Assembly: GCF_029892425.1 (NCBI RefSeq)
Contig: NZ_JARXWB010000014.1
Location: forward strand, 124,001-188,000
DNA from: Bradyrhizobium sp. BR13661
GTDB lineage: Bacteria > Pseudomonadota > Alphaproteobacteria > Rhizobiales > Xanthobacteraceae
Length of the DNA: 64,000 nt
Direction of reading: 5' to 3'
The position numbers and the translations under genes are program-made. Shown in pieces: positions 35,088 to 44,238 of this stretch. Each line of letters starts with the position of its first letter. The first letter of the stretch is position 1. The notes below the pieces were generated by a model. It was not told where the DNA came from, did not search any database, and was given only the letters and a program-made list of their open reading frames with translations.

Positions 35088-36167
35088 ATGGCGTCCGCTC
35101 CAAAAATGCTCCGCGTCGTCTTCGTGCAGTGCCGCGGCACGCCTTACGAGGTTGGCCGCGCGCAGGCCGATGCCTTTGCGGCGACGCTGAAGGGCAAGGC
35201 GTTTCTCCGTCGCAAAAATGTGCGGCTGCCGTGGTGGTTCGATATCAGGACCGAGGAGCGCGCGTTCAGGACCTATGCCCCTGACCTCTGGGAGGAGATC
35301 GGCGGGATCGCCGAAGGGCTGAACATCCCCATGGAGCGCGCGGTCGCGCATTTCGGCAATGACGGCTTGCGGATGCCGACGGGCGGCTGCTCGGCCGTGA
35401 TGAGTGGCGGCGTCTATGGCCGCAACTATGATTTCTGGCCGCGCGGCTACGAGGCGCGCTTCGCGCTGATCCAGGTGCAGGGCAGCTACGCCAGCATCGG
35501 CGGCAGCCACCAAATGACGGGACGCCTGGACGGCATGAACGAGCATGGCCTCTCCATCGGCCTGCATCTGGTGCGGGCGCGGCCGCGATCGCCGGGCCTC
35601 ACCAGCACATTGCTGATCAGGCGGGTGCTCGACAGCTGCGCGACGACTGCGGAGGCCATCGCCTTCCTGCGTCGCACGCCCCACGCCATGAGTTACAATT
35701 ATTCGCTGCTCGATGCCGGCGGCGTCGCGGCGGTGGTCGAAGCCGGGGCCGGCGCGGTGGCGGTTCGCCTTGGCGACTGGCTCGCCTGCACCAATCATTT
35801 CCAGTCAACGCAACTGCGAGCCCTGAACCGCCGCGTCGCGCACTCGATCGACCGCCTGCCACCGCTCGAAGGCTGGGCCGCGCGCGCGCTCAGCGCCGAA
35901 CAAACATTCAGCGCGCTGAATCTCTCGGCCTCGCCCGCCTTCCACAATTACGGCAACTGCCAGACGCTGCACACCATCGTCGCCGAGCCGGTCAAGCGAC
36001 GGCTCTTGATCGGCATCGGCGGCGATGCCGCCGCGCTCGAGGAGGACATGCTGGATGTGGATTTCGGGCGGTGGGTGAGCGGGGAGGATTTGGCGATCGG
36101 GCAGCTTAGGGGACAGCTTGGTTTGGGGCGGCGGATGGCGCGGCGGACGAGGAGAAGGGTGAGCTAG
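35088..36167 (+). CDS. C45-family autoproteolytic acyltransferase/hydrolase
   Basis: Peptidase C45 proteins (acyl-CoA:6-aminopenicillanate acyltransferase-like) cleave themselves to expose an N-terminal Cys and then act on amide bonds. The 359-residue protein has VQCRGTPYEVGRAQADAF, then the cleavage/nucleophile region PTGGCSAVMSGGVYGRNYDFWP (Cys about residue 101), GRLDGMNEHGLSIGLHLV and a C-terminal ACTNHFQS motif. ATG 35088 (MASAPKMLRVV) opens the domain. A perfect hairpin (36172-36209) follows the stop. Confidence 0.85.
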   Translation: MASAPKMLRVVFVQCRGTPYEVGRAQADAFAATLKGKAFLRRKNVRLPWWFDIRTEERAFRTYAPDLWEEIGGIAEGLNIPMERAVAHFGNDGLRMPTGGCSAVMSGGVYGRNYDFWPRGYEARFALIQVQGSYASIGGSHQMTGRLDGMNEHGLSIGLHLVRARPRSPGLTSTLLIRRVLDSCATTAEAIAFLRRTPHAMSYNYSLLDAGGVAAVVEAGAGAVAVRLGDWLACTNHFQSTQLRALNRRVAHSIDRLPPLEGWAARALSAEQTFSALNLSASPAFHNYGNCQTLHTIVAEPVKRRLLIGIGGDAAALEEDMLDVDFGRWVSGEDLAIGQLRGQLGLGRRMARRTRRRVS

Positions 36168-36171
36168 CGGC

Positions 36172-36209
36172 GCGAGTTATACTCGTTTCGCGAAGTGAGT
36201 ATAACTCGC
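36172..36209. repeat. Perfect 13-bp inverted repeat before the caspase-like gene
   Basis: GCGAGTTATACTC and GAGTATAACTCGC flank a 12-nt loop that itself contains TTCGCGAA. There is no T run. It begins 4 bp after the preceding stop and could be a terminator or an operator. Confidence 0.7.
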
Positions 36210-36390
36210 TGCTTGTGTGGTCGACATCCGTCCTGCTTGATCCGAGTTTCGTGCACTATCACTATAAGATGGCCTTGATAGCCGATCCAAAAAGTGGATC
36301 AATGGCCTCGTGACCCTTGGGTCTCCGACGTTCCAGTATTAGCGCGCGCCAAATTATGCAGTTGATTTTCAACTCCAAGCGAGCGGCATC

Positions 36391-37806
36391 ATGGATAAAT
36401 TGCTAGAGCAAGTTCTTAAGTACGTACCGGCAGACATCGTGCCGATGATCCTTGCAATCGTGGTGGCATTCTTTGGAACTTACTATTTCAAAGGCCTCCG
36501 CAGTTACACGGATGCAATGCATGATCGCGCGTTCTTGTCCCTGGCGATTGTTGTAGTGGGAGCGTTCCTTCTGCTGCAGATACAGAATTCGGATAAGCCA
36601 GAAATTCAGCCAAATTCTCATCCGTTGCTTCTTGTGCCACGTTTTGAGAACGACACTGGCCGTGAGTTAGAGTCGCTCTTCGTGACGCAACTTCGAGCAG
36701 AAGTCGAGAGATACGGGAAAGACGCGTCCATCGAGCAAATTAATGGGTATCTAAGGGACCCTGAGACGGCGCGTTTGAGCGCTCAAGACTACAAGGCGGT
36801 GGCAGTGTTGGTGGAACCCAAAATAATAAGAGAGGGCGTACCAAAGCCGGTTCTTTGTTTGCGTTTGTTTTTCCTGAATTCCGGTCGAACAGCAACACTC
36901 GCCGCAATTCAGACTGACGGGATGAGCCTAGGTGAGATATCAAAGGCACTCCTTGCAGCAGCACCTCAAACTGCGCCAATGCCTGGCGACCCCGTCATCG
37001 CCAGGTTGGAGGCGCTTGAACGGAGAGTAGCAGAGTTATCGAACGCAGTACTGAAGGCCACCGCAACGAACAGTTCCACGGTCGCCGAACGGGCAAAGGC
37101 GACGAAGCGCGCTATCGTCATTGGTGTGGACTTTACTCAAGACGGCAAGCTTCCAAGACTACGCTTTGCCGCTTCTGATGCTCGAGCAATGGCCGACAGC
37201 CTGAAATATTATGGCTTCGAAGTATCGATGTTACTGAATGAGGAAGCAACCCGCCCCCGAATCGAACAAGCGATTCGTGATGCTATCGAGAAGTCGAATA
37301 GCAAGGATGAATTGGTGCTGTACTATTCGGGTGCAAGCGCAAGATCGTCCGACGCCGGCACGTCGCCGACCGCAAGCCTGCTACTCCCCACTTATGATTT
37401 TAAATGGGACGATCGATCCGCAAGTCTCAACTTGAATGCTGTGGTGAAGCAGCTTGGTTCAGCTTCGAAATTAAACCGCCTGATCATGCTCGACGGCTGT
37501 CACGGTACCTATGGATTAGAAGGGTTGCCAGCGGATAACGATGGAAGCTTTCAAGTCATGGCTGCATCGCAAGACGACCAACTGGCTTACGAGAAACCCG
37601 ATGTAGGTGGTGGAGTGTTTACTCAAGCATTGGTGCGGGAGCTGCAATCCTCGGCAAAAACTAGCACTTCCATTTCCACTGAGGAGCTATTTAGCCGCGT
37701 GGCCGCAGAATTGGCGCGCTCGAAAGAGTTCGCACAGTTTCCAAAATTTGTATCGTCGAGCCAAAAAGGGATCGTGTTTGACGTTCGACAACAGAAGATT
37801 CCTTGA
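36391..37806 (+). CDS. Membrane-anchored caspase-like (peptidase C14) protein lacking the catalytic His
   Basis: The 471-residue protein has two membrane spans near the N terminus (about residues 18-35 and 48-66), a middle region of unknown fold, a short coiled-coil-like stretch (RLEALERRVAELSNAVLK), and a C-terminal caspase-hemoglobinase fold from about residue 238 (RAIVIGVDF). The Cys motif is intact (LDGCHG, Cys370). The usual His motif SGHG reads YYSGASAR (near residue 314), so the catalytic His is missing. It may be a pseudoprotease or bind partners. Base composition is clearly lower in GC than neighbours, and perfect hairpins flank it, which suggests acquisition. Confidence 0.75.
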   Translation: MDKLLEQVLKYVPADIVPMILAIVVAFFGTYYFKGLRSYTDAMHDRAFLSLAIVVVGAFLLLQIQNSDKPEIQPNSHPLLLVPRFENDTGRELESLFVTQLRAEVERYGKDASIEQINGYLRDPETARLSAQDYKAVAVLVEPKIIREGVPKPVLCLRLFFLNSGRTATLAAIQTDGMSLGEISKALLAAAPQTAPMPGDPVIARLEALERRVAELSNAVLKATATNSSTVAERAKATKRAIVIGVDFTQDGKLPRLRFAASDARAMADSLKYYGFEVSMLLNEEATRPRIEQAIRDAIEKSNSKDELVLYYSGASARSSDAGTSPTASLLLPTYDFKWDDRSASLNLNAVVKQLGSASKLNRLIMLDGCHGTYGLEGLPADNDGSFQVMAASQDDQLAYEKPDVGGGVFTQALVRELQSSAKTSTSISTEELFSRVAAELARSKEFAQFPKFVSSSQKGIVFDVRQQKIP

Positions 37807-37835
37807 AAGCTAAGACCGGCCCGGAACGAGACTTT

Positions 37836-37870
37836 AGCTCGTAGCAACCATTAAACGGTTGCTACGAGCT
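37836..37870. terminator. Perfect 14-bp inverted repeat after the caspase-like gene
   Basis: AGCTCGTAGCAACC and GGTTGCTACGAGCT enclose the 7-nt loop ATTAAAC, 30 bp after the stop. There is no T run, but the stability and location suggest an end-of-transcript structure. Confidence 0.6.
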
Positions 37871-37975
37871 GTAATTCGATCAGTCAGAAATTGAGCGCGG
37901 AAAACGCTGATCGGAAAGAGATGGGTTTCGCAAGGGCTCAACCCATCCTACAAGCTGACCTGAAGGAGACCGATC

Positions 37976-38881
37976 TTGCGCCTGCCGTGGCCGCTTCTGT
38001 TCGGATATGCCGTCGTCAGCAATTGGTTCGTGACCATACCGCTGGCGCTCGCGTTGGCATTGGCCGCCTGGAATGGCGCGTCTTGGATGGGCGGACTGCG
38101 CTGGGTCTTGATTGCCTGCGCCGCGTTTCTGACTTTGCCATTTCCAGCGGCTGGCGCCCTCTATCTTTATCAGAGCTACGACGCGACCAAATACTGGCGC
38201 ACGCTCGAGACCGCCGAAACCATTGCTGATTTGCCGTTACCGGCCGGCAGCAAAATCCAGTTCACCGACAAGGCGCATTCCATCGTCGAGATGATCGAGT
38301 TGCCGCACGTGACCGAGATCCTCGGCATGCGGCTCACGGGAACGCTCAAGCCGTGGAAGAGACAGGGCAATGACGTCACGCATTGGGGTGGCGATCTCCA
38401 CGGCTATCAAATCATCGACGGATTGCCATGCAAAGGCGGACCCTACGCGAACGACCTGTTCGGCGGCGTTCTGTTCGATAAGGCCGGTACACTCCACCGC
38501 TTCACGCTCGGTGCGCCGCACGAACTGCTCGGGCTGAGGCTGCCAGCCCACACGACGATCCGGCGCGGCAACGACATGGAGCCCTGGAGCATTCTTCTCT
38601 CGGCGAGCGAAGCCTACATCCCGATGCTGGACACGATGGCCCCAGTCGGAGTCACGCTGGACGTTGCCGGTGACGGCCGGCTGGTGCGGATCAGCTCGGG
38701 ACACGGCCAGACGATCGTCCTTCGCGGTGTGCCGCTGAACAGCGGGAGCTTCGAGGTGCAGGGCGGCACCGTCGTCTCACAGCTCGCCGAACCATTCGCC
38801 GTCGCTGGAGACATGCGACCGGCCGGCACCCCGGTGCGGATCGGTTTGGATATAGGAGAGGTGTCGGTTATCAGCGAGTGA
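37976..38881 (+). CDS. Hypothetical membrane-anchored protein
   Basis: The 301-residue protein starts at TTG with AAGGAG about 7 nt upstream. Three hydrophobic segments lie near residues 3-30, 37-46 and 44-66; the rest is polar and beta-rich (LPAGSKIQFTDKAHSIVEMIELPHV, VTLDVAGDGRLVRISSG). I do not recognise a family. It is the last host-side gene before the tRNA-His remnant. Confidence 0.6.
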   Translation: MRLPWPLLFGYAVVSNWFVTIPLALALALAAWNGASWMGGLRWVLIACAAFLTLPFPAAGALYLYQSYDATKYWRTLETAETIADLPLPAGSKIQFTDKAHSIVEMIELPHVTEILGMRLTGTLKPWKRQGNDVTHWGGDLHGYQIIDGLPCKGGPYANDLFGGVLFDKAGTLHRFTLGAPHELLGLRLPAHTTIRRGNDMEPWSILLSASEAYIPMLDTMAPVGVTLDVAGDGRLVRISSGHGQTIVLRGVPLNSGSFEVQGGTVVSQLAEPFAVAGDMRPAGTPVRIGLDIGEVSVISE

Positions 38882-38896
38882 TGAGATCCCGCTCGC

Positions 38897-38944
38897 TGGT
38901 ACAGTTGGGTGGGCTCGAACCACCGACCTCCTGTTCCACAGACA
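38897..38944 (-). other. Truncated tRNA-His 3' half (island attachment remnant)
   Basis: On the minus strand the bases from 38944 to 38897 give the 3' part of a tRNA: partial anticodon stem TGT, loop CTGTGGA (anticodon GTG, His), stem ACAGG, variable AGGTC, T arm GGTGG-TTCGAGC-CCACC, acceptor CAACTGT, A73 and encoded CCA. The 5' half with D arm is absent; sequence diverges at about the anticodon. A73 fits alphaproteobacterial tRNA-His. With the recombinase next door it is best read as the displaced att end of an integrated element. Confidence 0.75.
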
Positions 38945-39091
38945 CAGCAAGGGCTCCGCCGGGGCTACGCTATCCCCGCCTCTCGTACGAAAACTGTAGT
39001 ATTATCAGCAAATAAGCCTGCCGTGCCTTGCCTTACCTGCGCTGCAATTTGCGCTACGGTGGTAGCTACGTGGTAGCTACAGAGGCGATCG

Positions 39092-40312
39092 ATGGCCGTT
39101 TCGAGTATAACGATCCGCGCAGTGCAAGCGCTCAAGCCGGGCGAAACTCTTTGGGATGCAGACCACCGCGAAGCGGTGCGGGGCTTTGGCGTTCGGCGTC
39201 AGCGCGACCAAGCGACCTACGTCCTCAAGTACCGAGTGTTCGGTCGGCAGCGCTTCGTCACGATAGGTCCTCACGGCGCCCCTTGGACGCCAGAGCTTGC
39301 ACGCAAGGAAGCCAAACGGCTTTTGGGCCTGGTTGCCAATGGCAAAGACCCGGCGGACGAGAAGGCCAAGACGCGCCTGCAGGCAGCCGACACACTCCGG
39401 ATAATCACGGATCAATATCTCCGGAACGCCAAACAAAGGCTGAAGCCCCGGAGCTATTCGGAAGTCGAGCGCTACTTGTTGGTCAGTTGGAAACCCCTGC
39501 ATCCGGTCTCGGTTTTCCAGATCACCCGCCGTCATGTGTCGGCTCGTATCGCTGACATCGCATCAGCTCATGGAGCGGTCTCGGCAGCCCGCGCCCGTAC
39601 AGCGCTGTCCTCAATGTTCAACTGGGCAATACGGGAGGGCCTCGACATTCCCGCGAACCCGGTTCTCGGCACTAATCGACCGGCGCAGCCGGGAAGCCGC
39701 GAACGGGTCCTCACGGAGGCGGAGTTATCAGCCATTTGGCGGGCTAGCGGCGATGACGATTACGGACGCATTGTGCGTCTGTTACTGCTCACAGCCCAAC
39801 GCCGTGATGAGGTGGGCAGCATCCAATGGGCCGAACTTGACACCGTTTCGGGGCTTTGGACGCTGCCAAGCGGCCGGACCAAGAACCGTCGCGAGCACTC
39901 GCTACCATTGGTTCCCGCAGCCTTAGCCCTACTCCCGCACCGCCGAAACGGCCGAGACTTTCTTTTTGGTGACGGACCTCGACGCAGCGGTGACTCGCAT
40001 CGTGGTTTCTCAGGCTGGTCCAAATCGAAGACGGCGCTTGACGCACGGATCGCGGAAGCCTTGGGCGAACCTCTTCCCCATTGGACAGTTCACGATCTTC
40101 GGAGATCGGCGTCCACCATGATGGCCGACCGGCTTGGCGTATTGCCACACATCGTGGAAGCGATCTTAAACCACGTCAGCGGCCACCGGGCTGGCGTTGC
40201 CGGTGTATATAACCGCGCGCGGTACGCAGCCGAGATGCGCGAGGCTCTCGAACGCTGGGCACTGCACGTTGAGGCCCTGCCAGCCCAAAAGCCAGGAAAG
40301 GTTGCAGCGTGA
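39092..40312 (+). CDS. Tyrosine recombinase/integrase of an integrated island
   Basis: The 406-residue protein has an N-terminal arm-binding DUF4102-like region (IRAVQALKPGETLWDADHREAVRGFGVRRQ), a SAM-like core-binding region, and the C-terminal catalytic domain with Arg237 (TAQRRDEV), His334 and Arg337 (HDLRR), a His at 361 or 365 (NHVSGH) and the nucleophile Tyr373 (VYNRARY). It is full length. It lies next to the tRNA-His remnant, so it likely catalysed integration there. No excisionase is seen. Confidence 0.93.
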   Translation: MAVSSITIRAVQALKPGETLWDADHREAVRGFGVRRQRDQATYVLKYRVFGRQRFVTIGPHGAPWTPELARKEAKRLLGLVANGKDPADEKAKTRLQAADTLRIITDQYLRNAKQRLKPRSYSEVERYLLVSWKPLHPVSVFQITRRHVSARIADIASAHGAVSAARARTALSSMFNWAIREGLDIPANPVLGTNRPAQPGSRERVLTEAELSAIWRASGDDDYGRIVRLLLLTAQRRDEVGSIQWAELDTVSGLWTLPSGRTKNRREHSLPLVPAALALLPHRRNGRDFLFGDGPRRSGDSHRGFSGWSKSKTALDARIAEALGEPLPHWTVHDLRRSASTMMADRLGVLPHIVEAILNHVSGHRAGVAGVYNRARYAAEMREALERWALHVEALPAQKPGKVAA

Positions 40313-41219
40313 TGGCGGGCTCCGGCCTTTCTCCTATTGGTGTCCTCACTGGTTGTCGGGGTCCACTCCTAGTTCATGGAGCTAGCCTGCAAGCGGCGGG
40401 GGTTAGAGTCAGGAGACCGCTACAGCCCGAAACCCACTTTTGAGAATAGTAGGGGACACATGGTAGGCGGGGGGTCCGCTACGTCGCCAGACGCGAGGTC
40501 CTAATTTCTTATCGAAGTGCGACCTAGCTAGCTCGCGGAGTGAGCCCGTCGTAGTTCGGCAAGGGGGCCGTTCATGCGCATTTTCTCGCGGGTGGTAAAT
40601 GGCAGCGCAAGGGAGGTCAAATCCTGGAGGCCACCCGATTGCTGCGATTGATCGAACAGGAGAGCCCGAAGCTTGCTACGCACGAGAGGCGCAACCACAT
40701 AGCTGATTAAGAGTCAGCCCCGGATAGAGAACAATCAACGACCTAATGATCGCACTAAAGGGCTTATCCGACCCAAAATGGGCATTCGTCTCACGGTCAT
40801 AGTGGTGCACTGCTTGATCCGATCACGCGCTAGTTGGGCTTAACGGATTCGGCTGCGACTTTGTGCATCTGGCGCCTGCATCGATATCGCGCGGTGAGCG
40901 GATCAGCCCTTGTTCTACAATCGAGCGCGACAGGCAAAATCGCGCAATCGGTGGAACTCAAGATCGTTCGTCCCATTGAAAGGACACAACACGGCGGAGC
41001 GCGAAGGTTGCTTATCGATCGACCCCAAATTCCTGACGATGAAGAGAGTAGGATTCGCTCCGCCCTCATTCTGCTATCTGCTATCGCCTGTATTTCAGTT
41101 GCGCTCGTCCTTGTCAGCGCCATCTTCCTTTTTGCGGAAAGACTTGAAGCTCGGAAACGCGTTTATGCGTTAGGCCAGGTTGGGATTTGCGCAACCCCCA
41201 TTTCGAGGAAACAACGGTT
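40313..41219. other. Intergenic region with no credible gene (about 900 bp)
   Basis: Short frames on both strands have no recognisable product. The lower GC than the left flank and lack of genes fit decayed island DNA next to the integrase. I could not identify a transposase remnant. Confidence 0.4.
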
Positions 41220-41567
41220 TTAGGTTCCGACCTTCTCCTGAACTGCACTCCGAGCAGCACGCCCTCCATATGGATGAACCGCCCCTGGCCTGAGTTCGAA
41301 CAGAGATATCTCCGCGGCTGAGAGTGAGCGATTTGCGAAGCGCTGATCGGAACGCTCGATGCCTGGATAGATAAGTACCGCTTCAATTGCCTGCTTGGCA
41401 GAAAGCGCCTGCACGGCGAAGAACCTGCTTTCGGAACTCCTGCATGATATCGTCATAACGACCTCGACGACCCAACCGGAAAGCGGGGCATGCTGCTTGC
41501 CTTCACCCTTATCGTCGCTCGACAACCCCTCAACAAGTGTATCCTGTTTAACATCGGTTACGTTCAT
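41220..41567 (-). CDS. Hypothetical small protein (weak support)
   Basis: The 115-residue frame contains ESRFFAVQALSAKQAIEAVLIYPGIERSDQRFANRSLSAAEISLFELRPGAVHPYG, which looks like coding sequence with balanced helices. No ribosome site supports the ATG at 41567, and a later start inside is possible. No family is recognised. Convergence with low-GC filler makes it uncertain. Confidence 0.35.
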   Translation of the reverse strand: MNVTDVKQDTLVEGLSSDDKGEGKQHAPLSGWVVEVVMTISCRSSESRFFAVQALSAKQAIEAVLIYPGIERSDQRFANRSLSAAEISLFELRPGAVHPYGGRAARSAVQEKVGT

Positions 41568-41687
41568 CGAGAGAGCGCCGGATCAAAAAGGAAAATCGAG
41601 GATGTGGGGCGTAGATCACTCGCCCAAGCGGTCACGTACAGCCACCAAGCATGGCCCTACAATCCAAAGCAGAATACCGTCCCGAAG

Positions 41688-42215
41688 TCACATCTTCATC
41701 CCGGCGTGACCGTCCATTTTCATCTTCCCGCCCATGTTGCCCTCACCTCCTGGCCCCTTGGCGCCGACTCCTTGAACGTCGAGTGTGGCCTGGACTTTTC
41801 CGGCCTTCTCGAAGTCGAGCATCACGGAAATCTTGTCCCCTTGCTTCAGCGGGTTCTTCAGATCCTCAAGCATGAGATGGTAACCCTCCGGCGCAAGCTT
41901 AACCGTCTTGCCGGCAGCGATTTGCAGTCCGTTGTCGAGTGGCCGCATCTTCATCACGCCGCCGCTCATAGACATCTCGTGAATCTCGGTTTTGCCGGCA
42001 ACATCTGCTGACGCTCCGGTCAATCGGTCCGCGTTCGTGCCTTTGTTCTGAATCGTCAAGTAGCCGGCAGCCGTTTTTGCGCCGTTCGGCGTTGCCCGGC
42101 TCCATGCCTGGGTGATCACGAGATCACCTGCCTTCACTTGCTGCGCTTTGACTGGCGCGACGGCGCCCAGGACAATCAACGAAACTGCCAGTACTGGCGT
42201 GCCGAAACCTCTCAT
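41688..42215 (-). CDS. Periplasmic copper chaperone PCu(A)C with Met-rich tail
   Basis: PCu(A)C proteins bind Cu(I) in the periplasm and supply copper to cytochrome oxidase or import systems. The 175-residue protein has a signal peptide (MRGFGTPVLAVSLIVLGAVAPVKAQ), then AWSRATPNGAKTAAGYLTIQNKG, and the copper motif H-x10-M...H-x-M (EIHEMSMSGGVMKM ... EGYHLML). The C-terminal MGGKMKMDGHAGMKM adds extra Met/His ligands. AAGGAGG lies 5 nt before ATG 42215. It ends a minus-strand copper gene run. Confidence 0.92.
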   Translation of the reverse strand: MRGFGTPVLAVSLIVLGAVAPVKAQQVKAGDLVITQAWSRATPNGAKTAAGYLTIQNKGTNADRLTGASADVAGKTEIHEMSMSGGVMKMRPLDNGLQIAAGKTVKLAPEGYHLMLEDLKNPLKQGDKISVMLDFEKAGKVQATLDVQGVGAKGPGGEGNMGGKMKMDGHAGMKM

Positions 42216-42330
42216 GTCGTCCTCCTTGGAATCCAATGAGGCTACCACGGAGCACAGTTTTGTCACTGCTCCCTCAGGCGAGGCTGCCCGCCGCTAGGAT
42301 CAATATTACTCCGTTATCTCTTCACGAGGC

Positions 42331-42711
42331 CTACGGCGTTGCTATATGCCATGCCCCGTTGAGCTTGCCATCGCCATCAGCATCGCCAGGAGCCTTGTCA
42401 TTCTTCCACGCGTACAGTGGCCGGCCCTTGTAGGCCCACATCTTCTTACCATCGTCCCTCGAGACGATCGTCCAGTCGCCCGAGTTCTTGTCGCTGTCTG
42501 ATGCCAGCAGAGGCGGCCAGTTCTCGGCGCACGGACCACTGCAGGCAGATTTGCCGCCAGCGTCCTTGTCAAAAACGTAGAGCGTCATGCCCTTATCATT
42601 TACCAGCGCCTTGCCCTTTGGTGTATCGCCAGGCTTTGCGGGCGCCATTTGCGCCTGTGCGGCTCCCGCGGCCAATAAAAAAGCTGCGGCGATGATTGCA
42701 GTTCGTTTCAT
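42331..42711 (-). CDS. Exported COG4315-type repeat protein
   Basis: The 126-residue protein has a signal peptide (MKRTAIIAAAFLLAAGAAQAQ) and two repeats of the COG4315 kind: GMTLYVFDKDAGGKSACSGPCAENWPPLLA and KMWAYKGRPLYAWKNDKAPGDADGDGKLNGAWHIA. The conserved CSGPC pair may bind metal or form a disulfide. Function is not established. It lies between the PepSY and PCu(A)C genes on the same strand. ATG 42711 has GGGAG about 8 nt upstream. Confidence 0.85.
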   Translation of the reverse strand: MKRTAIIAAAFLLAAGAAQAQMAPAKPGDTPKGKALVNDKGMTLYVFDKDAGGKSACSGPCAENWPPLLASDSDKNSGDWTIVSRDDGKKMWAYKGRPLYAWKNDKAPGDADGDGKLNGAWHIATP

Positions 42712-42847
42712 GTCGTCGCTCCCTGTTCCTTTCAAAGGTTCAACACGCTCGGTCTCTCCTTATTCCCACTCGCTCGCAATAATCCCGCCAAGACAGCACA
42801 GGTAGTCCGGTTGTTGCGCCGCAAAGGCGTTGAATGCCATGCTCTAG

Positions 42848-44230
42848 TCAGCTTGCGTGACTGAAGTCGACTTTTCTTTGTCTTAGTTTGGTCATCATCG
42901 ATCCCAGCGCTGCTGCGACCACCACTGAGAATCCAAAGAGCGGCAACAGGACTGCCATGAGAACGAGCGGTACGAGGATCGCAGGGGACCACGGCACGTT
43001 GCGGCGTGGCGGCACGCCGCTTTGACCCTTGGGACGTCGGATCCACCACGAGACGATGCCTGTGATGCTGAGCCAGATCAGCGAGCAAGCAAGCAGCGTG
43101 TTCAACCAAACATTCACCGGGCCAAAATCACCCTGGTGAACGTGAATCCCGACAGCCACGAGCCGAGGGATTGCCGGCAAATCCTGGTTCTGAAAATCAC
43201 CGATCAGTTTTCCGCTCGCGCTATCGGCCGTCACGATGCGGTCATCCCAGATGGATGACGTTCGGTTGGCGACAAACAGTGGGGCATCCTTCCATGGTGA
43301 GAGCTGGACCGTGATCGTGCCCTTGACACCGCGCTCACGAGCAGTGCGAACAGCCGCGTCCATGGATGACCCTGCCGAATCCATCTGATCTGTCGAAGCC
43401 CCCCCGATCGAGAAGCCCGCTGGACTTTCCTGCCCGAGAAGCTTTTGCGCCCGCGACAGTACCTCGCCTCCCCAGAAAGATGTCCAGGGCAACGCGCTGA
43501 TCAGGAAGAATATGAAGACCGCGGAGATGATCACCGCGACGATGGCATGAAGGTCGCGCACATAGACCCGCGCGCCAGCATCCCGCCGTGGTCGTAACGC
43601 CTGCCTAAGGCTGCGTCCTCGCGGCCACCAAAGATAGATGCCGGTGACGATCATGACGATCGCCCAGCAATTGCCAAGCTCGAGCAGCCAGTTCCCAGGG
43701 GCGCCAAGCGGCCAGCCTGCGTGCAAGGAACGGCTGATGCCGGGTAACCATTGACCGGACGTTAGTGCGCCAATCGCCTGCCCGGTGTGCGGATTGACGA
43801 ACACCGGATAAGGCAATCCATCGCTACCCTGAAAGATTACTTCCGTACTGCGGCGAGGATCGTCGTGCAATACGATCTGCTGGACCGGACGCCCCGCGCT
43901 CGTCTGCGATTGCGCCCCGGCTTGGTGAGCACCATGGTTGTGCTCCGTGGCAACGGGGAGCGTCTGGCGCGCACCTGTCGATGCAAACGCAGCCGACATC
44001 TGAGCGCTTGGCGGCACCTTCGTATCCGAAACCGGCACGAAGCGGACCTGGGGATAGCGCAGGTCCATCCACCATTCCGACCATAGATAGAGCGTTCCCG
44101 TCACGCTCTGCCAAAGCACGAACGGGATGACGATCAGCGCTGCCAGAAAATGCCAGCGCCAGAAGATCGGGTACAGGCGGACCTGCCGCGCACTTTGCGG
44201 GTCGCCCGAGGTCGGGACAGCTACCGTCAT
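42848..44230 (-). CDS. PepSY-associated membrane protein (metal-uptake accessory)
   Basis: The 460-residue protein has about four to five hydrophobic segments. It opens RLYPIFWRWHFLAALIVIPFVLWQSVTGTLYLW, contains RSLHAGWPLGAPGNWLLELGNCWAIVMIVTGIYLWWPRG and IHVHQGDFGPVNVWLNTLLACSLIWLSITGIVSWWIRRPKG. This is the PepSY_TM pattern, seen in inner-membrane proteins next to TonB receptors that reduce or handle metal. It starts 8 bp after the TonB receptor stop. Confidence 0.88.
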   Translation of the reverse strand: MTVAVPTSGDPQSARQVRLYPIFWRWHFLAALIVIPFVLWQSVTGTLYLWSEWWMDLRYPQVRFVPVSDTKVPPSAQMSAAFASTGARQTLPVATEHNHGAHQAGAQSQTSAGRPVQQIVLHDDPRRSTEVIFQGSDGLPYPVFVNPHTGQAIGALTSGQWLPGISRSLHAGWPLGAPGNWLLELGNCWAIVMIVTGIYLWWPRGRSLRQALRPRRDAGARVYVRDLHAIVAVIISAVFIFFLISALPWTSFWGGEVLSRAQKLLGQESPAGFSIGGASTDQMDSAGSSMDAAVRTARERGVKGTITVQLSPWKDAPLFVANRTSSIWDDRIVTADSASGKLIGDFQNQDLPAIPRLVAVGIHVHQGDFGPVNVWLNTLLACSLIWLSITGIVSWWIRRPKGQSGVPPRRNVPWSPAILVPLVLMAVLLPLFGFSVVVAAALGSMMTKLRQRKVDFSHAS

Positions 44231-44238
44231 CTCTTACG

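Noticed and set aside
38897..38999. Full-length tRNA-His at the integrase
   Set aside because: The D arm and most of the anticodon 5' stem are missing, so only a 3' half is present.
40834..41223. 129-codon frame with a hydrophobic segment after the integrase
   Set aside because: No ribosome site, no family, and overlapping frames on both strands of similar quality; probably noncoding.
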